Both the position numbers and the translations under genes were made by a program. A DNA stretch of 64,000 nucleotides from Halorussus salinisoli. GTDB lineage: Archaea > Halobacteriota > Halobacteria > Halobacteriales > Haladaptataceae. The stretch spans positions 124,001 through 188,000 of the forward strand of contig SZNP01000010.1 in assembly GCA_005239435.1 (NCBI GenBank). The letters run 5' to 3'. This document shows positions 49,735-58,174 of the stretch, piece by piece. Within the stretch, counting starts at the first letter, position 1. Every line of letters begins with the position of its first letter. The notes beneath the pieces are model-generated. The model had not been told where the DNA came from and did no database searches. It worked only from the letters and a program-made list of their open reading frames with translations.

Positions 49735-50190
49735 TCAGTCCGCGCTGGCCACCTCGCTCTCGTCGCCAGCGACGGGTTCTTCGCAGGACTGTTCCTCGTT
49801 CGTCTTCTCGGCGGTCAGGGGGTTCCGGCGCGTGATTCCGCAGTCGAAGGCAGGATGCTCGGCGAAGTGGCGCACCAGCATGTGGCGGCGCGACCCCGTG
49901 ATACCCGTCCGGCCGACGTCGTCGGCCGTGAACTCCCCGGGCAGACGGTCGAACATCCGGCGCAGGACTTCGAAGCTCTCGAACACCTTCGAGTTGCCCG
50001 ACGAGTCCGCACCTCGGCGGGCGACCTCGTAGGTGCCGTCCTCGCGGTGGACGCCCGCGGTCCGGAAGAACTCCCGGCGTTGGGTCAGGGCGTCGCCGAC
50101 CGCCTCCTGCAGGTCGGTGGCTTCGTCTCTGCTCAGTTCGTAGTCGCGGCCGTCGACCGCCAGAACTATCGATTCCCCGTCTCTCTGCAC
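49735..50190 (-). CDS. DUF7528-like haloarchaeal protein
   Basis: A 151-residue acidic soluble protein. ESIVLAVDGRDYELSRDEAT (6-25) and LQEAVGDALTQRREFFRTAG form the N-terminal sheet and helix. The central block VFESFEVLRRMFDRLPGEFT then DDVGRTGITGSRRHMLVRHF resembles a winged-helix-like domain with conserved Arg/His. The C-terminal 25 residues are low-complexity acidic. Resembles DUF7528 from memory. A TATA-like TTTATACT lies on the minus strand at about 50272-50283. Confidence 0.75.
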   Translation of the reverse strand: MQRDGESIVLAVDGRDYELSRDEATDLQEAVGDALTQRREFFRTAGVHREDGTYEVARRGADSSGNSKVFESFEVLRRMFDRLPGEFTADDVGRTGITGSRRHMLVRHFAEHPAFDCGITRRNPLTAEKTNEEQSCEEPVAGDESEVASAD

Positions 50191-50455
50191 CGAAACGGCT
50201 GTCTCATCGCCCGAGAAGAACTCGATCAGGAGCGTCTACACTCCGTGTCATGTGTTTCTATCTCCCGGCGCTGAGTATAAAGTTCTACCGACGACTACGA
50301 ATTTCTGCACCTTTCTTCGAGAAGTGGCATCCTTAGTTCACGTATTTTCGTTCGAGTTACTCTACGCACCGAAGGAGTCGGGAGCGCAGTGATGACCTCG
50401 TTCGCCCACGGTGGACCGGTCGGCTAGCGCGCTTCCGAAGGATTCAGTCACCGCG

Positions 50456-51655
50456 TCACCGAATTTCGGAGTCCGAGAGTTCGAGGAGACCGTCGTCGGT
50501 GGTCGTCGTCTCGCCGCCGGAGGACGAGGTCTCGCTCTCGTCGGAGTCGGTCGTCGTCTCGTTCGGCGTGGTCGCAGTGTCGTCGCCGGAGGTCTGGGTG
50601 TCGCTCCCGCCGGAAGTGGTCGCGGTGTCGCTTCCGGAGGTCGTCGCCGAGTCGTCGCCGGAAGTCGTCCCGTCGGCGTCGCCTGCGTCGTCGGACTCGC
50701 CTTTCGTCCCGAAGATGTCGGTCTCGATGGTTCTCGTGTAGGTCATCTCGTCAAGCGGGACCCGGAACGTCTCGCCGCCGAGTTCCATCTTGGCGTAGAA
50801 GTCGATGCGGAGTCGCGTCACTTGGTCGTTTTCGAGGTGTGAGACCCACCACTCGTCGAGTTTCTCGTTCCGGATGGCAGTCTTCGTCTCGATGGTCTCG
50901 GAGGTGTGACCCTCGATGACGTGGGAGTCCTCGCTCGTACCGTTCCCGACCGTGTGGTCGTTCATCGTGATGGTGTAACCGATTTCCGTGACGGCCATCG
51001 GGAGCGTCTTGGCGTTGTACACCTCGAAGCGCATGTCGATGGGCGTCTCGGACTTCGTCACCTCGCCCCACTGCGCGCTGGTCTCGTTGACGTACGCGAC
51101 GGGGTCCGAGACGAACGGCTGATCGGCGTCGATGGGGCGACTCTCGGAGGAGTTGAACTGCGAGATGACGTCGGTCGAAATCTGGCGCTTCACCGGTGGG
51201 GCTTCGACGGTCCGACCGAGCGTTCCCGAGCGAACCGAGGCGTCTACCCGGAGCTCGGTCTGCTCGCCGTTTCGGACGTGGCTGGACCACCACGCCGGAA
51301 TTCGGTCGTTGTCCATCTGGGTGCTGAACCCGACCGTGCTGTTTCCGGTGCCGACGGAGACGCCGTCTTTGGTTCCGTTGGCCATCGCCACGTCGTTCAT
51401 CGTCACGTCGTAGGACACCGCCACGCCGCCGAGACTGACGCCGACGGGGTTCGGGTTCCGGACCACGAGGTCGGTCCGAACCTCGGTCGTCTCCTCGGAG
51501 ACGTTGCCGAAACTGTTCTGGACGCCGGCGACGCTCGGCGCGCCGAGGACGCCCAGCGAGAGTCCGCCCGCGACGACGACGCCCAGCGTAAGTATCAGCG
51601 TGAACGATACTCGGAGCTTACTCCCCAGTAACACCGTCTTTAGCGTCCCGCTCAT
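50456..51655 (-). CDS. Secreted protein with two WHy/LEA_2-like domains
   Basis: A 399-residue membrane-anchored exported protein. A hydrophobic N-terminal helix, VSFTLILTLGVVVAGGLSLG (near 17-36), is followed by two related beta-sandwich domains resembling LEA type 2 (WHy): about 58-170 (RTDLVVRNPNPVGVSLGGVA) and about 205-320 (DMRFEVYNAKTLPMAVTEIG). Each domain has the same closing WW-SHxxN pattern (AWWSSHVRNGEQTELRVDAS; EWWVSHLENDQVTRLRIDFY), so they arose by duplication. A Thr/Ser/Gly/Asp-rich tail (about 330-390) may be O-glycosylated. Family members elsewhere protect against desiccation; role here is inferred. Confidence 0.85.
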   Translation of the reverse strand: MSGTLKTVLLGSKLRVSFTLILTLGVVVAGGLSLGVLGAPSVAGVQNSFGNVSEETTEVRTDLVVRNPNPVGVSLGGVAVSYDVTMNDVAMANGTKDGVSVGTGNSTVGFSTQMDNDRIPAWWSSHVRNGEQTELRVDASVRSGTLGRTVEAPPVKRQISTDVISQFNSSESRPIDADQPFVSDPVAYVNETSAQWGEVTKSETPIDMRFEVYNAKTLPMAVTEIGYTITMNDHTVGNGTSEDSHVIEGHTSETIETKTAIRNEKLDEWWVSHLENDQVTRLRIDFYAKMELGGETFRVPLDEMTYTRTIETDIFGTKGESDDAGDADGTTSGDDSATTSGSDTATTSGGSDTQTSGDDTATTPNETTTDSDESETSSSGGETTTTDDGLLELSDSEIR

Positions 51656-51745
51656 ACTCCGTGGGCCACACTCCACCCCGTAAAACCCACCGACACCGAC
51701 CGACGAGTAGAATGAACTAAGGCCCGGCCGACAGAACCGCTACTC

Positions 51746-51931
51746 ATGGCCGAACACGAGACTGTCGCGAGCGACAAGGGTATCGGACTCACTACGCTGT
51801 TCACGCTGCTTGCGGCCGGAGCGACGGTGGCGATGTTCGTCGCGCCGGGCACCGAACTCGCGGCGTGGGGCTTCGCCGCCGCCGTGACCGCTGGCGTACT
51901 CGCCGTCGCCGCCGTTCACCTCTACTGGTAG
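51746..51931 (+). CDS. 61-residue two-helix membrane protein (DUF7525-like)
   Basis: A small protein with a short polar N-terminus and two helices, LTTLFTLLAAGATVAMFVAP (near 15-34) and AAWGFAAAVTAGVLAVAAVH (near 39-58), ending HLYW. It resembles DUF7525 of haloarchaea and has a shorter analogue at 46104. It diverges from the WHy-domain gene. Function unknown. Confidence 0.78.
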   Translation: MAEHETVASDKGIGLTTLFTLLAAGATVAMFVAPGTELAAWGFAAAVTAGVLAVAAVHLYW

Positions 51932-52036
51932 TCCCCCGAACCGTCCGGGTCGTCACCGACCCGAGACAGGTCTGCGAAGTGAGCGATTTCTCGCGGGAAA
52001 TCGTTAAGGGTCACAACGCCCTAACAACTGTTGAGG

Positions 52037-52261
52037 ATGACTGATTACACCGACGAGGAACGGCGCATCCTCGCATATCTCCGCGAGAGCGTCTCTAAGG
52101 GTGAGCGTTACTTCCGCTCGAAGAACATCGCCGAGCAACTCGGCCTCTCTTCGAAGCAGGTCGGTGTCAGACTTCCGGAACTCGCGGAAAAGAGTGAGGA
52201 AGTGGACATCGAGAAGTGGGGGCGTGCGCGTTCCACGACGTGGAAGGTCACGCCGGGATAA
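52037..52261 (+). CDS. Winged-helix protein (DUF7123-like)
   Basis: A 74-residue single-domain winged helix. EERRILAYLRESVSKGERYF (7-26) and SKNIAEQLGLSSKQVGVRLP (28-47) form helices 1-3 with a clear helix-turn-helix; VDIEKWGRARSTTWKVTPG is the wing. It is a haloarchaeal DNA-binding family without known targets. The ATG at 52037 is preferred over the TTG at 52031. It is followed by a SRPBCC gene on the same strand. Confidence 0.85.
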   Translation: MTDYTDEERRILAYLRESVSKGERYFRSKNIAEQLGLSSKQVGVRLPELAEKSEEVDIEKWGRARSTTWKVTPG

Positions 52262-52349
52262 CTCGACGGGCAGGGGGACGGGCGAACGACCACTGTGTAA
52301 CCGGCGGGAGGTCCGGCGGGTTTTTGACATCCCGGCCCGAAACGCCGGT

Positions 52350-52772
52350 ATGACTGTCCGGGTGGAGCGAACCTTCGATCTCGCGGTCCCGCCGGAGAAC
52401 GTGTGGAATTTCATCGCGGACCCGGAGAAGCGGGCGAGCGTCATCAGCGTCGTCGCCGACTACGAGCAGACGGGCGAGAACACCTCTATCTGGCACATCA
52501 CGCTTCCGATTCCGTTTCTCGACACGACGGTTCCCGTCGAGACCGAGGACGTAGAGCGTGACCCGCCTCGATACGTGAAGTTCGTCGGTCGGTCGTCCGC
52601 GCTCCGGGTGACGGGCGAACACGAGGTTCAGGAAACCGAAGACGGGTCTCGGCTCGTCAATCGGTTCACCGTCGAGGGGCGGGTTCCGGGCGTCGAACGC
52701 TACTTCAAGAAGAATCTCGACCAGGAACTCGACAACCTCGAAACCGCGCTCAGAGAGGAGGCCACGGCGTGA
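52350..52772 (+). CDS. SRPBCC/CoxG-like lipid-binding-fold protein
   Basis: A 140-residue START/Bet v1-like protein. VRVERTFDLAVPPENVWNFI (3-22) and ADPEKRASVISVVADYEQTG are the family entry strand and helix; the end YFKKNLDQELDNLETALREE is the long C-terminal helix. It binds hydrophobic ligands in related proteins. The stop overlaps the next gene by 4 nt (GTGA), implying a functional link with the nitrilase-family enzyme. Confidence 0.87.
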   Translation: MTVRVERTFDLAVPPENVWNFIADPEKRASVISVVADYEQTGENTSIWHITLPIPFLDTTVPVETEDVERDPPRYVKFVGRSSALRVTGEHEVQETEDGSRLVNRFTVEGRVPGVERYFKKNLDQELDNLETALREEATA

Positions 52773-53572
52773 GACTAGCACTCGCCCAACTCGACGTCGA
52801 AGCCAGTGCGGTCGAGACCAACCGAGAGCGCGCCGAGGCGGCCATCGCCGAGGCCGCCGACCGCGGCGCGGACCTCGTGGCGCTCCCGGAGATTTTCAAC
52901 GTCGGCTACTTCGCGTTCGACAGCTATCAGCGCGAGGCCGAACCCGTCGAAGGCCCCACGCTCACCCGCATCGCGGACGCCGCGCGCGAGCACGACGTGG
53001 GCGTACTCGCGGGGAGCATCGTCGAGGACCTCGCCGAGACCGAGAGCGTCGAGACTCCGGCGGACGAGGGACTCGCCAACACCTCCGTCTTGTTCGACCG
53101 CGACGGGAACCGGCTCGCGGTCTACAGAAAGCACCACCTCTTCGGCTACGAGTCGGCGGAAGCCCAGATGCTCGTCCCCGGCGAGACGCTCGGAATCGCC
53201 GAGTTCGAGGGCGCAACCGTCGGGATGACGACCTGCTACGACCTCCGATTTCCGGAACTCTACCGCGGAATCGCGGCCGAGGGCGCGGACCTGATTTTGG
53301 TCCCGAGCGCGTGGCCGTACCCCCGCGTCGAACACTGGAAACTCCTGCCGCGCGCTCGCGCGGTCGAGAACCAGTTGTTCGTCGCCACCATAAACGGGTC
53401 GGGAGCGTACGACGACGCCGAACTCCTCGGTCGCTCGACGGTGTACGACCCGTGGGGGACGACGCTGGCGAGTACGGGCGACGACCCGGCCCTCGTCGTG
53501 ACCGACGTGGATCTGAACCGAGTCGAGGCGGTCCGCGAGGAGTTCCCGGCGTGGTACGACCGGCGGACGTAG
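52769..53572 (+). CDS. Carbon-nitrogen hydrolase (nitrilase superfamily)
   Basis: A 267-residue amidase. The Glu-Lys-Cys triad is visible: LVALPEIFNVGYFAF (Glu), LAVYRKHHLFGYESA (Lys) and VGMTTCYDLRFPELYRGIAA (Cys). The remaining core, LILVPSAWPYPRVEHWKLLP, is typical of omega-amidase-like members, which act on small C-N substrates; the exact substrate is unknown. The GTG start overlaps the SRPBCC stop. Confidence 0.93.
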   Translation: MRLALAQLDVEASAVETNRERAEAAIAEAADRGADLVALPEIFNVGYFAFDSYQREAEPVEGPTLTRIADAAREHDVGVLAGSIVEDLAETESVETPADEGLANTSVLFDRDGNRLAVYRKHHLFGYESAEAQMLVPGETLGIAEFEGATVGMTTCYDLRFPELYRGIAAEGADLILVPSAWPYPRVEHWKLLPRARAVENQLFVATINGSGAYDDAELLGRSTVYDPWGTTLASTGDDPALVVTDVDLNRVEAVREEFPAWYDRRT

Positions 53573-53671
53573 CGTCTCGCCGAACCGCTTCGTGTGGATT
53601 CCGGTCCCTTCGTTCTGCCGACGAAAATCGTTTTTCGCGTGGGTCGGCTATCCCGAGACGGAGGGGAGAGA

Positions 53672-54265
53672 ATGACGAGACGAGAACACTTCGAGAGCGA
53701 CGATTCGACGGACCGCCGGACGTTCATCAAGCGAAGCGCCGTCGCGTCCGCGGGGGTCGGATTCGGCGTCGGCGTTCGAGGGGCGTCCGGAGTCCGAGCG
53801 CAAGAGGAATCCGGCGTGCAGTACTACGACTTCGTCGTTCCGGACCGCGGGATTATCGGGTCGGACTTCGTGAATACGTTCCTCTTCGTGACGGAGTTCA
53901 GGGGACAGGCCGACGAGAACCGGTTCAACGGGTGCTTCGACACGGCCGAAGCGCAGGTGGAAGACCAGTTCGGACGGGGGACGAACGCGTACGACGGGGT
54001 GTTGGTCGACGCGACCGAGGCGTTCCAGTTGTTCGGCGACGACGAGGCTATCGAGCGCCTCCGCGACGTCCTCGGCGGCGAGGTGGACCTTCCGGACACC
54101 CTCCGCGGCAACGTCGGTGCGATAGTTGCGACGCGAATCTTCGCGCCCGCCTCGGCAGGTCGGCTACCGACCGACGAAGGGTATCGGTCGACGGGAGGGG
54201 AGAACTGCGTCGACGAGTACGTCCGACTCCGCGTCCACGAACTCCCGAACGAGGTCTCCGGGTGA
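53672..54265 (+). CDS. Tat-exported hypothetical protein
   Basis: A 197-residue exported protein. Twin-arginine signal DRRTFIKRSAVASAGVGFGV (near 13-32), cleavage likely near VRAQEES. The mature part includes YYDFVVPDRGIIGSDFVNTF and VTEFRGQADENRFNGCFDTA, with two Cys (near 90 and 183) that could bridge. I do not recognise the family. ATG 53672 is preceded by GGAGGGGAG, a good ribosome-binding site; the longer frame lacks coding character. Confidence 0.78.
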   Translation: MTRREHFESDDSTDRRTFIKRSAVASAGVGFGVGVRGASGVRAQEESGVQYYDFVVPDRGIIGSDFVNTFLFVTEFRGQADENRFNGCFDTAEAQVEDQFGRGTNAYDGVLVDATEAFQLFGDDEAIERLRDVLGGEVDLPDTLRGNVGAIVATRIFAPASAGRLPTDEGYRSTGGENCVDEYVRLRVHELPNEVSG

Positions 54266-54491
54266 GTCGCCGTTCCGCAGTCGTCCGGTGACCTCTTTCG
54301 GTCGTTCCGTGACTGCTGTCGGTTACTCGGTGCTCGGTGATAGTTTCCAATCGCTCGACAGCAGATCGGTGGTCGAAATGACGGAAGTCTGTACGATCCG
54401 ATTCTCCCCGTCTGACTCGCGTCAGACGGCCACAAGAGTAAAAACCCCAATATTAATTACGTATCGGAATAGTGTATACATTAACAAACAA

Positions 54492-55064
54492 ATGGCTGAA
54501 GCGACGACTGGCTCTCCCGCTCCGAACGCGGGTGGGGAGACCGACCCCTCGAGGGAGGTGATGTTCGACCTACTCGGCAACTCGCGCCGTCGCCGAGTCC
54601 TCCGTCACCTCCTGGAGGAGCGCGAGATCACTCTGACCGACCTGAGCGCACGCATCGCGGCGTGGGAGAACGACGTCGCCGTTACCGACCTCTCCTCGCG
54701 CCAACGAAAGCAAGTCTACTCCTCGCTCTACCAGACTCACATCCCACGTCTGAGCGAACACGACATCGTGGCGTACGACGCCGACGACCGTCGAGTCCGA
54801 TTGACCGGCGACACGGAGCGACTCCACCGGTTCCTCGACGTGGAGGAATCACACAGCGGTTCCTCCTACCAGTGGAGTCGCTACTTCCTCTGGACCGCCG
54901 TCGTCGGAAGCGCCGCCATCGCGGGCAACTGGCTCGGCACGGCCCCTGCGACCCACCTCGGGACGAGGGACCTCTACGGCCTGCTTACGGTGGTGTTCAT
55001 GATGCTCAGCGTCTCGTTCGTGATGGCCGTCGAGGGGCCGAAGCTGTTGCGCCTCGGGAACTAA
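54492..55064 (+). CDS. DUF7344 winged-helix protein with membrane tail
   Basis: A 190-residue protein. The N-terminal DUF7344 domain (about 22-115) includes MFDLLGNSRRRRVLRHLLEE (24-43) and LSSRQRKQVYSSLYQTHIPR (near 68-87), homologous to the gene at 141. It is followed by two C-terminal helices, WTAVVGSAAIAGNWLGTAPA (near 137-156) and LYGLLTVVFMMLSVSFVMAV, so the DNA-binding part may be tethered to the membrane. Upstream AT-rich sequence TATTAATTACGTATCG near 54450 is the likely promoter. Confidence 0.85.
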   Translation: MAEATTGSPAPNAGGETDPSREVMFDLLGNSRRRRVLRHLLEEREITLTDLSARIAAWENDVAVTDLSSRQRKQVYSSLYQTHIPRLSEHDIVAYDADDRRVRLTGDTERLHRFLDVEESHSGSSYQWSRYFLWTAVVGSAAIAGNWLGTAPATHLGTRDLYGLLTVVFMMLSVSFVMAVEGPKLLRLGN

Positions 55065-55527
55065 GTTCACCCTTATCTCTCACTCTTTTCTGCTCTCCTT
55101 TACCAGGTATCCGTTTTCCTTAGCAATATTTGTATTTCCGAAATAGGCACGGCGAGCTGGTTGTCAGCACTCCGTATCTGTGTCGAGAACGTCGCGGTGT
55201 CCGCTGATTCACCGTCGAAAGCGTCGAGAGAGCTAGCTACTCCGTGAGCCACGGCGTACCGCATCCGTACAGAACCGCACCGCGTCCACGGGGTTCACAC
55301 CTCTCCAACCGCCTGCAGTCCTCGGCCCTCACACGGAGTAGGCGCGCCTTCGTCGTTCGAAGTCGCGCCAGCACGCGCCGGGGTGAAAAAGTGAAATTCG
55401 CGCGGTTCGGTCGTCGCTCTACGAATCCGAGACCAATGTCCTCGACTCCACGTGGGAGTCCCGGAGTTCAGTCGTCGGATTCTACGAGAGTGAGACCGAG
55501 TGTGTTCGGCCACGAGGGCCTCACAGC
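55065..55527. other. Intergenic region holding repeat copy 4
   Basis: No gene is supported between the convergent DUF7344 and aldehyde dehydrogenase genes. The repeat occupies about 55225-55345; the remainder (55345-55527) shows only low-quality frames with Arg/Ser-rich translations. Confidence 0.5.
55225..55345 (-). repeat. Intergenic GC-rich repeat, copy 4
   Basis: On the minus strand it reads GGCGGTTGGAGAGGTGTGAA (from 55311), then GCGGTGCGGTTCTG, then GTGGCTCACGGAGTAGCTAG CT at 55252-55231. The last 22 nt are identical to 40667-40688 of copy 3, and GGTTGG-GAGG-GTGTG plus GCGGTGCGGTT match the same copy in order. Confidence 0.72.
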
Positions 55528-57066
55528 TCAGTCGTCACTCTCGGTCTTGATGTCGGCGCTAAGGCCCTGCGCCATCTCGATGTCCTTCGAGTTGTTCATC
55601 GTCCACGCCGTGCGCTCGGTGACGGCCTCGATGGCCTCGCGGGCGCTCGGGTAGCCGTTGCCCGACTTCTTGACGCCGCCGAACGGCAGTTGGACCTCCG
55701 CGCCGATGCACGGGAGGTTGGCGTAGGCGAGTCCGAGTTCCGCCTCGTCGCGGAACTGGTTGATCTGGCGGTAGTCCTCGGAGATGACCGCCCCGGCGAG
55801 TCCGTATGGCGTGTCGTTGTGAATCTCCATCGCGCGGTCCATGTCGCCCGAGTACTCGATGAGCGCGACGTGGGGACCGAAGACCTCCTCCTTGATGCAC
55901 CGGAGGTCCTCGTCGTAATCGACTTCGTAGACGAACGGGCCGACCCAGTAGCCGTCCTCGTGGCCCTCGGGAATCTCCTCGTCGTCGAGTTCCTCGCGGT
56001 CCACGAGGACGTTCGCCCCCTCCTTGCGGGCGAGGTCGTTGTACTTGCCGAACTTCTCGACCTGCTCCTCGTTGACCATCGGACCCATGAAGGTGTCCTC
56101 GTCGAGGGGGTCGCCGACCGAGACGTTCTCGGCGAGTTCGACGTAGCGCTCCTTGAACTCGTCGTACACGTCCTCGTGGACGATGAGGCGCTCGCTGGAG
56201 ACGCAGCGCTGGCCCGTCGTCTTGAACGAGGACATGATGGCCGAGTGGACCGCGATGTCGAGGTCGGCCTCTTCCGTGATGACGATGCCGTTCTTGCCGC
56301 CCATCTCGCAGGCCGCGAGTTTACCGGGTTCGCCGCCGACCTTGCCCGCGATTTTGTGACCGACTTCGCTGCTACCGGTGAACAGCACGGTGTCCACGCG
56401 GTCGTCCTCTACGATAGCGTTCCCGGCGTCGCCGAAGCCCTGCACCATGTTGAAGACGCCCTCGGGGACGCCCGCGTCTTCGAGCATCTCGGCGATGATC
56501 TGGCCGCACCACGGCGTCTGCTCGGCGGGCTTCCAGACGACGGTGTTGCCCTCGACCAGCGCGAGCGCCATGTGCCAGAACGGGATGGCGACCGGGAAGT
56601 TCCACGGCGTGATACAGCCGACGACCCCGCGGGGCTTGCGCCGCATGTAGGCGTCCTTGCTCCCGATTTCGCTCGGAACCACGTCGCCGTGCGGGTGGCG
56701 GGCGTTGCCCGCGGCCCACTCGACCATGTGCGCGGCCTCGACCACGTCGGCCTTCCCCTCCGAAATCTCCTTGCCGCACTCCTTGGTCACGATTTCGCCG
56801 AGTTCGTCGGTGCGCTCGCGGAGTTCGTGGTAGACGTCCCAGAGGTACTCCGCGCGGTCGATGTACGAGAGGCTGGCCCACTCGTCCTCTGCCTCCTTCG
56901 CTGCCGCGAGTGCGGCGTGTACGTCCTCTTCGGTCCCGCGGTGGAACTCCCCGAGGACCTCCTGGTTCGACGGGTCGACGCTCTCGAACGTCTCGTCGCC
57001 GTGCCCTTCCGTCCACTCACCGCCGATGTAGTGCTCGTAGGTCTGCTCGCTGGCTTGCTGGCTCAT
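55528..57066 (-). CDS. NAD(P)-dependent aldehyde dehydrogenase
   Basis: A 512-residue enzyme oxidising aldehydes to acids. The N-terminal YEHYIGGEWTEGHGDETFES is typical; NAD binding uses VDTVLFTGSSEVGHKIAGKV; the general base Glu is in LAACEMGGKNGIVITEEADL and the nucleophile Cys in SFKTTGQRCVSSERLIVHED. EQTPWCGQIIAEMLEDAGVP is standard. Substrate range is not decided. ATG 57066 (MSQQASEQ) is chosen over longer starts. Confidence 0.94.
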   Translation of the reverse strand: MSQQASEQTYEHYIGGEWTEGHGDETFESVDPSNQEVLGEFHRGTEEDVHAALAAAKEAEDEWASLSYIDRAEYLWDVYHELRERTDELGEIVTKECGKEISEGKADVVEAAHMVEWAAGNARHPHGDVVPSEIGSKDAYMRRKPRGVVGCITPWNFPVAIPFWHMALALVEGNTVVWKPAEQTPWCGQIIAEMLEDAGVPEGVFNMVQGFGDAGNAIVEDDRVDTVLFTGSSEVGHKIAGKVGGEPGKLAACEMGGKNGIVITEEADLDIAVHSAIMSSFKTTGQRCVSSERLIVHEDVYDEFKERYVELAENVSVGDPLDEDTFMGPMVNEEQVEKFGKYNDLARKEGANVLVDREELDDEEIPEGHEDGYWVGPFVYEVDYDEDLRCIKEEVFGPHVALIEYSGDMDRAMEIHNDTPYGLAGAVISEDYRQINQFRDEAELGLAYANLPCIGAEVQLPFGGVKKSGNGYPSAREAIEAVTERTAWTMNNSKDIEMAQGLSADIKTESDD

Positions 57067-57195
57067 ACTCTGGCAAAAATTGGAACGGGCACGGATAAAA
57101 AGTCTCCCAATTCGGGTCACTCGCCCGAAACCTCGGGCGCCCGTCACGCCCGAACGCGCCGGGAATCCAGCGACCAACGACGCGTCTGCGCGGCG

Positions 57196-58005
57196 TCACT
57201 CTCCGTTCGAGTCGGCCAGTTTCTCGATTTCGCCCTTGACGCTCACGGCGTCGAAGTCGTGGTCGGGCCGGATGTTCACGAAGTCCAGAAACTCGCGGGC
57301 ACCCAGCAGTTGATCGGTCGAGTAGTGTTCGGCCGCGGCCGTGACCGCGGTTCTCGCGCCGATGCGCGGTTCGAGCGCCGCGAGCGCGCACGCGAGGTCG
57401 TACGACCGGGCCTCCTCGATGGCGTCTTCCCGGACGCTGGTCGCGTCGATGAAGAACACCTCGTCGTCCTGTACCAGGACGTTCTCGCCTCTGAGGTCAC
57501 CGTGGGCGAGTTGGTTGTCGTGCATCACCGACAGCGCCGCGAACACGTCGGGAGCGAAGCGTTCGACTTCGTCGGCGGTCAGGTCGTCCAGAATCCGGAA
57601 CTCCGGCAGGTACTCCATCACGAGGACGCCCATGCCGTCCACCTCGAACGCCTCGACCGGAGCGGGGACGTTCAGGCCGATTTCGCGCATCCGGCGGGTC
57701 GCCTCCAGTTCGTGTTCGCACATCTCCATCGGGTCGGCGAAGTGTTCGAAAAACCCCTCGGTGCCCGACGAGAAGGCTCCGAGGTTGCGCGCTCCGGTGA
57801 AGAGGGCGTGAACCAGCGAGTTCTGGCCGGTCACGATTTTGACGAACCACTGGTCGTTCACGACGGCGGGCGTCGAGAGCCAGTTGTCCGCGTCCAGAAA
57901 TTCGACTCGGAGTTCCGACTGGTCGTAGCGTCGAGCCATCTGCTCGAACACCGCTTCGAGTCGCTCCCACTCGATAGTGCCACGTACCAGCCGACGGATG
58001 CTCAT
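57196..58005 (-). CDS. RIO/Bud32-like atypical protein kinase
   Basis: A 269-residue kinase-like protein. An N-terminal region (1-50) precedes WFVKIVTGQNSLVHALFTGA with the ATP-binding Lys. The catalytic loop is LAHGDLRGENVLVQDDEVFF (near 176-195), carrying HGDLRxxN, and the metal Asp follows in FIDATSVR. It lacks a glycine-rich loop of the usual kind, as in RIO or Kae1-associated kinases. It resembles haloarchaeal RIO1/serine-threonine kinase-type proteins; target unknown. It diverges from the acyl-CoA dehydrogenase gene. Confidence 0.85.
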   Translation of the reverse strand: MSIRRLVRGTIEWERLEAVFEQMARRYDQSELRVEFLDADNWLSTPAVVNDQWFVKIVTGQNSLVHALFTGARNLGAFSSGTEGFFEHFADPMEMCEHELEATRRMREIGLNVPAPVEAFEVDGMGVLVMEYLPEFRILDDLTADEVERFAPDVFAALSVMHDNQLAHGDLRGENVLVQDDEVFFIDATSVREDAIEEARSYDLACALAALEPRIGARTAVTAAAEHYSTDQLLGAREFLDFVNIRPDHDFDAVSVKGEIEKLADSNGE

Positions 58006-58144
58006 CAGCGCCGACTAAGCGTCCGGCACTCAAAAAGCCACTTGCCCGGTCGGGTCGTGCGGCGATTCGCGCTTCGGGACGACAACCGATTTCGTTGACC
58101 GCGTTTCGACGGCCGACGGACCGGTCGAATCCGGTTGCGGAGAC

Positions 58145-58152
58145 TTTATACT
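58145..58152 (+). promoter_or_regulatory. TATA box of the acyl-CoA dehydrogenase gene
   Basis: TTTATACT lies about 25-30 nt before the ATG at 58175, consistent with a leaderless mRNA. Confidence 0.55.
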
Positions 58153-58174
58153 ACCACTCGCGCAAAATTTGCGT

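Noticed and set aside
55244-55654. A 136-codon frame and overlapping small frames between 55.2 and 55.6 kb
   Set aside because: They cover repeat copy 4 and the end of the aldehyde dehydrogenase gene on the other strand and give Arg/Ser-rich translations.
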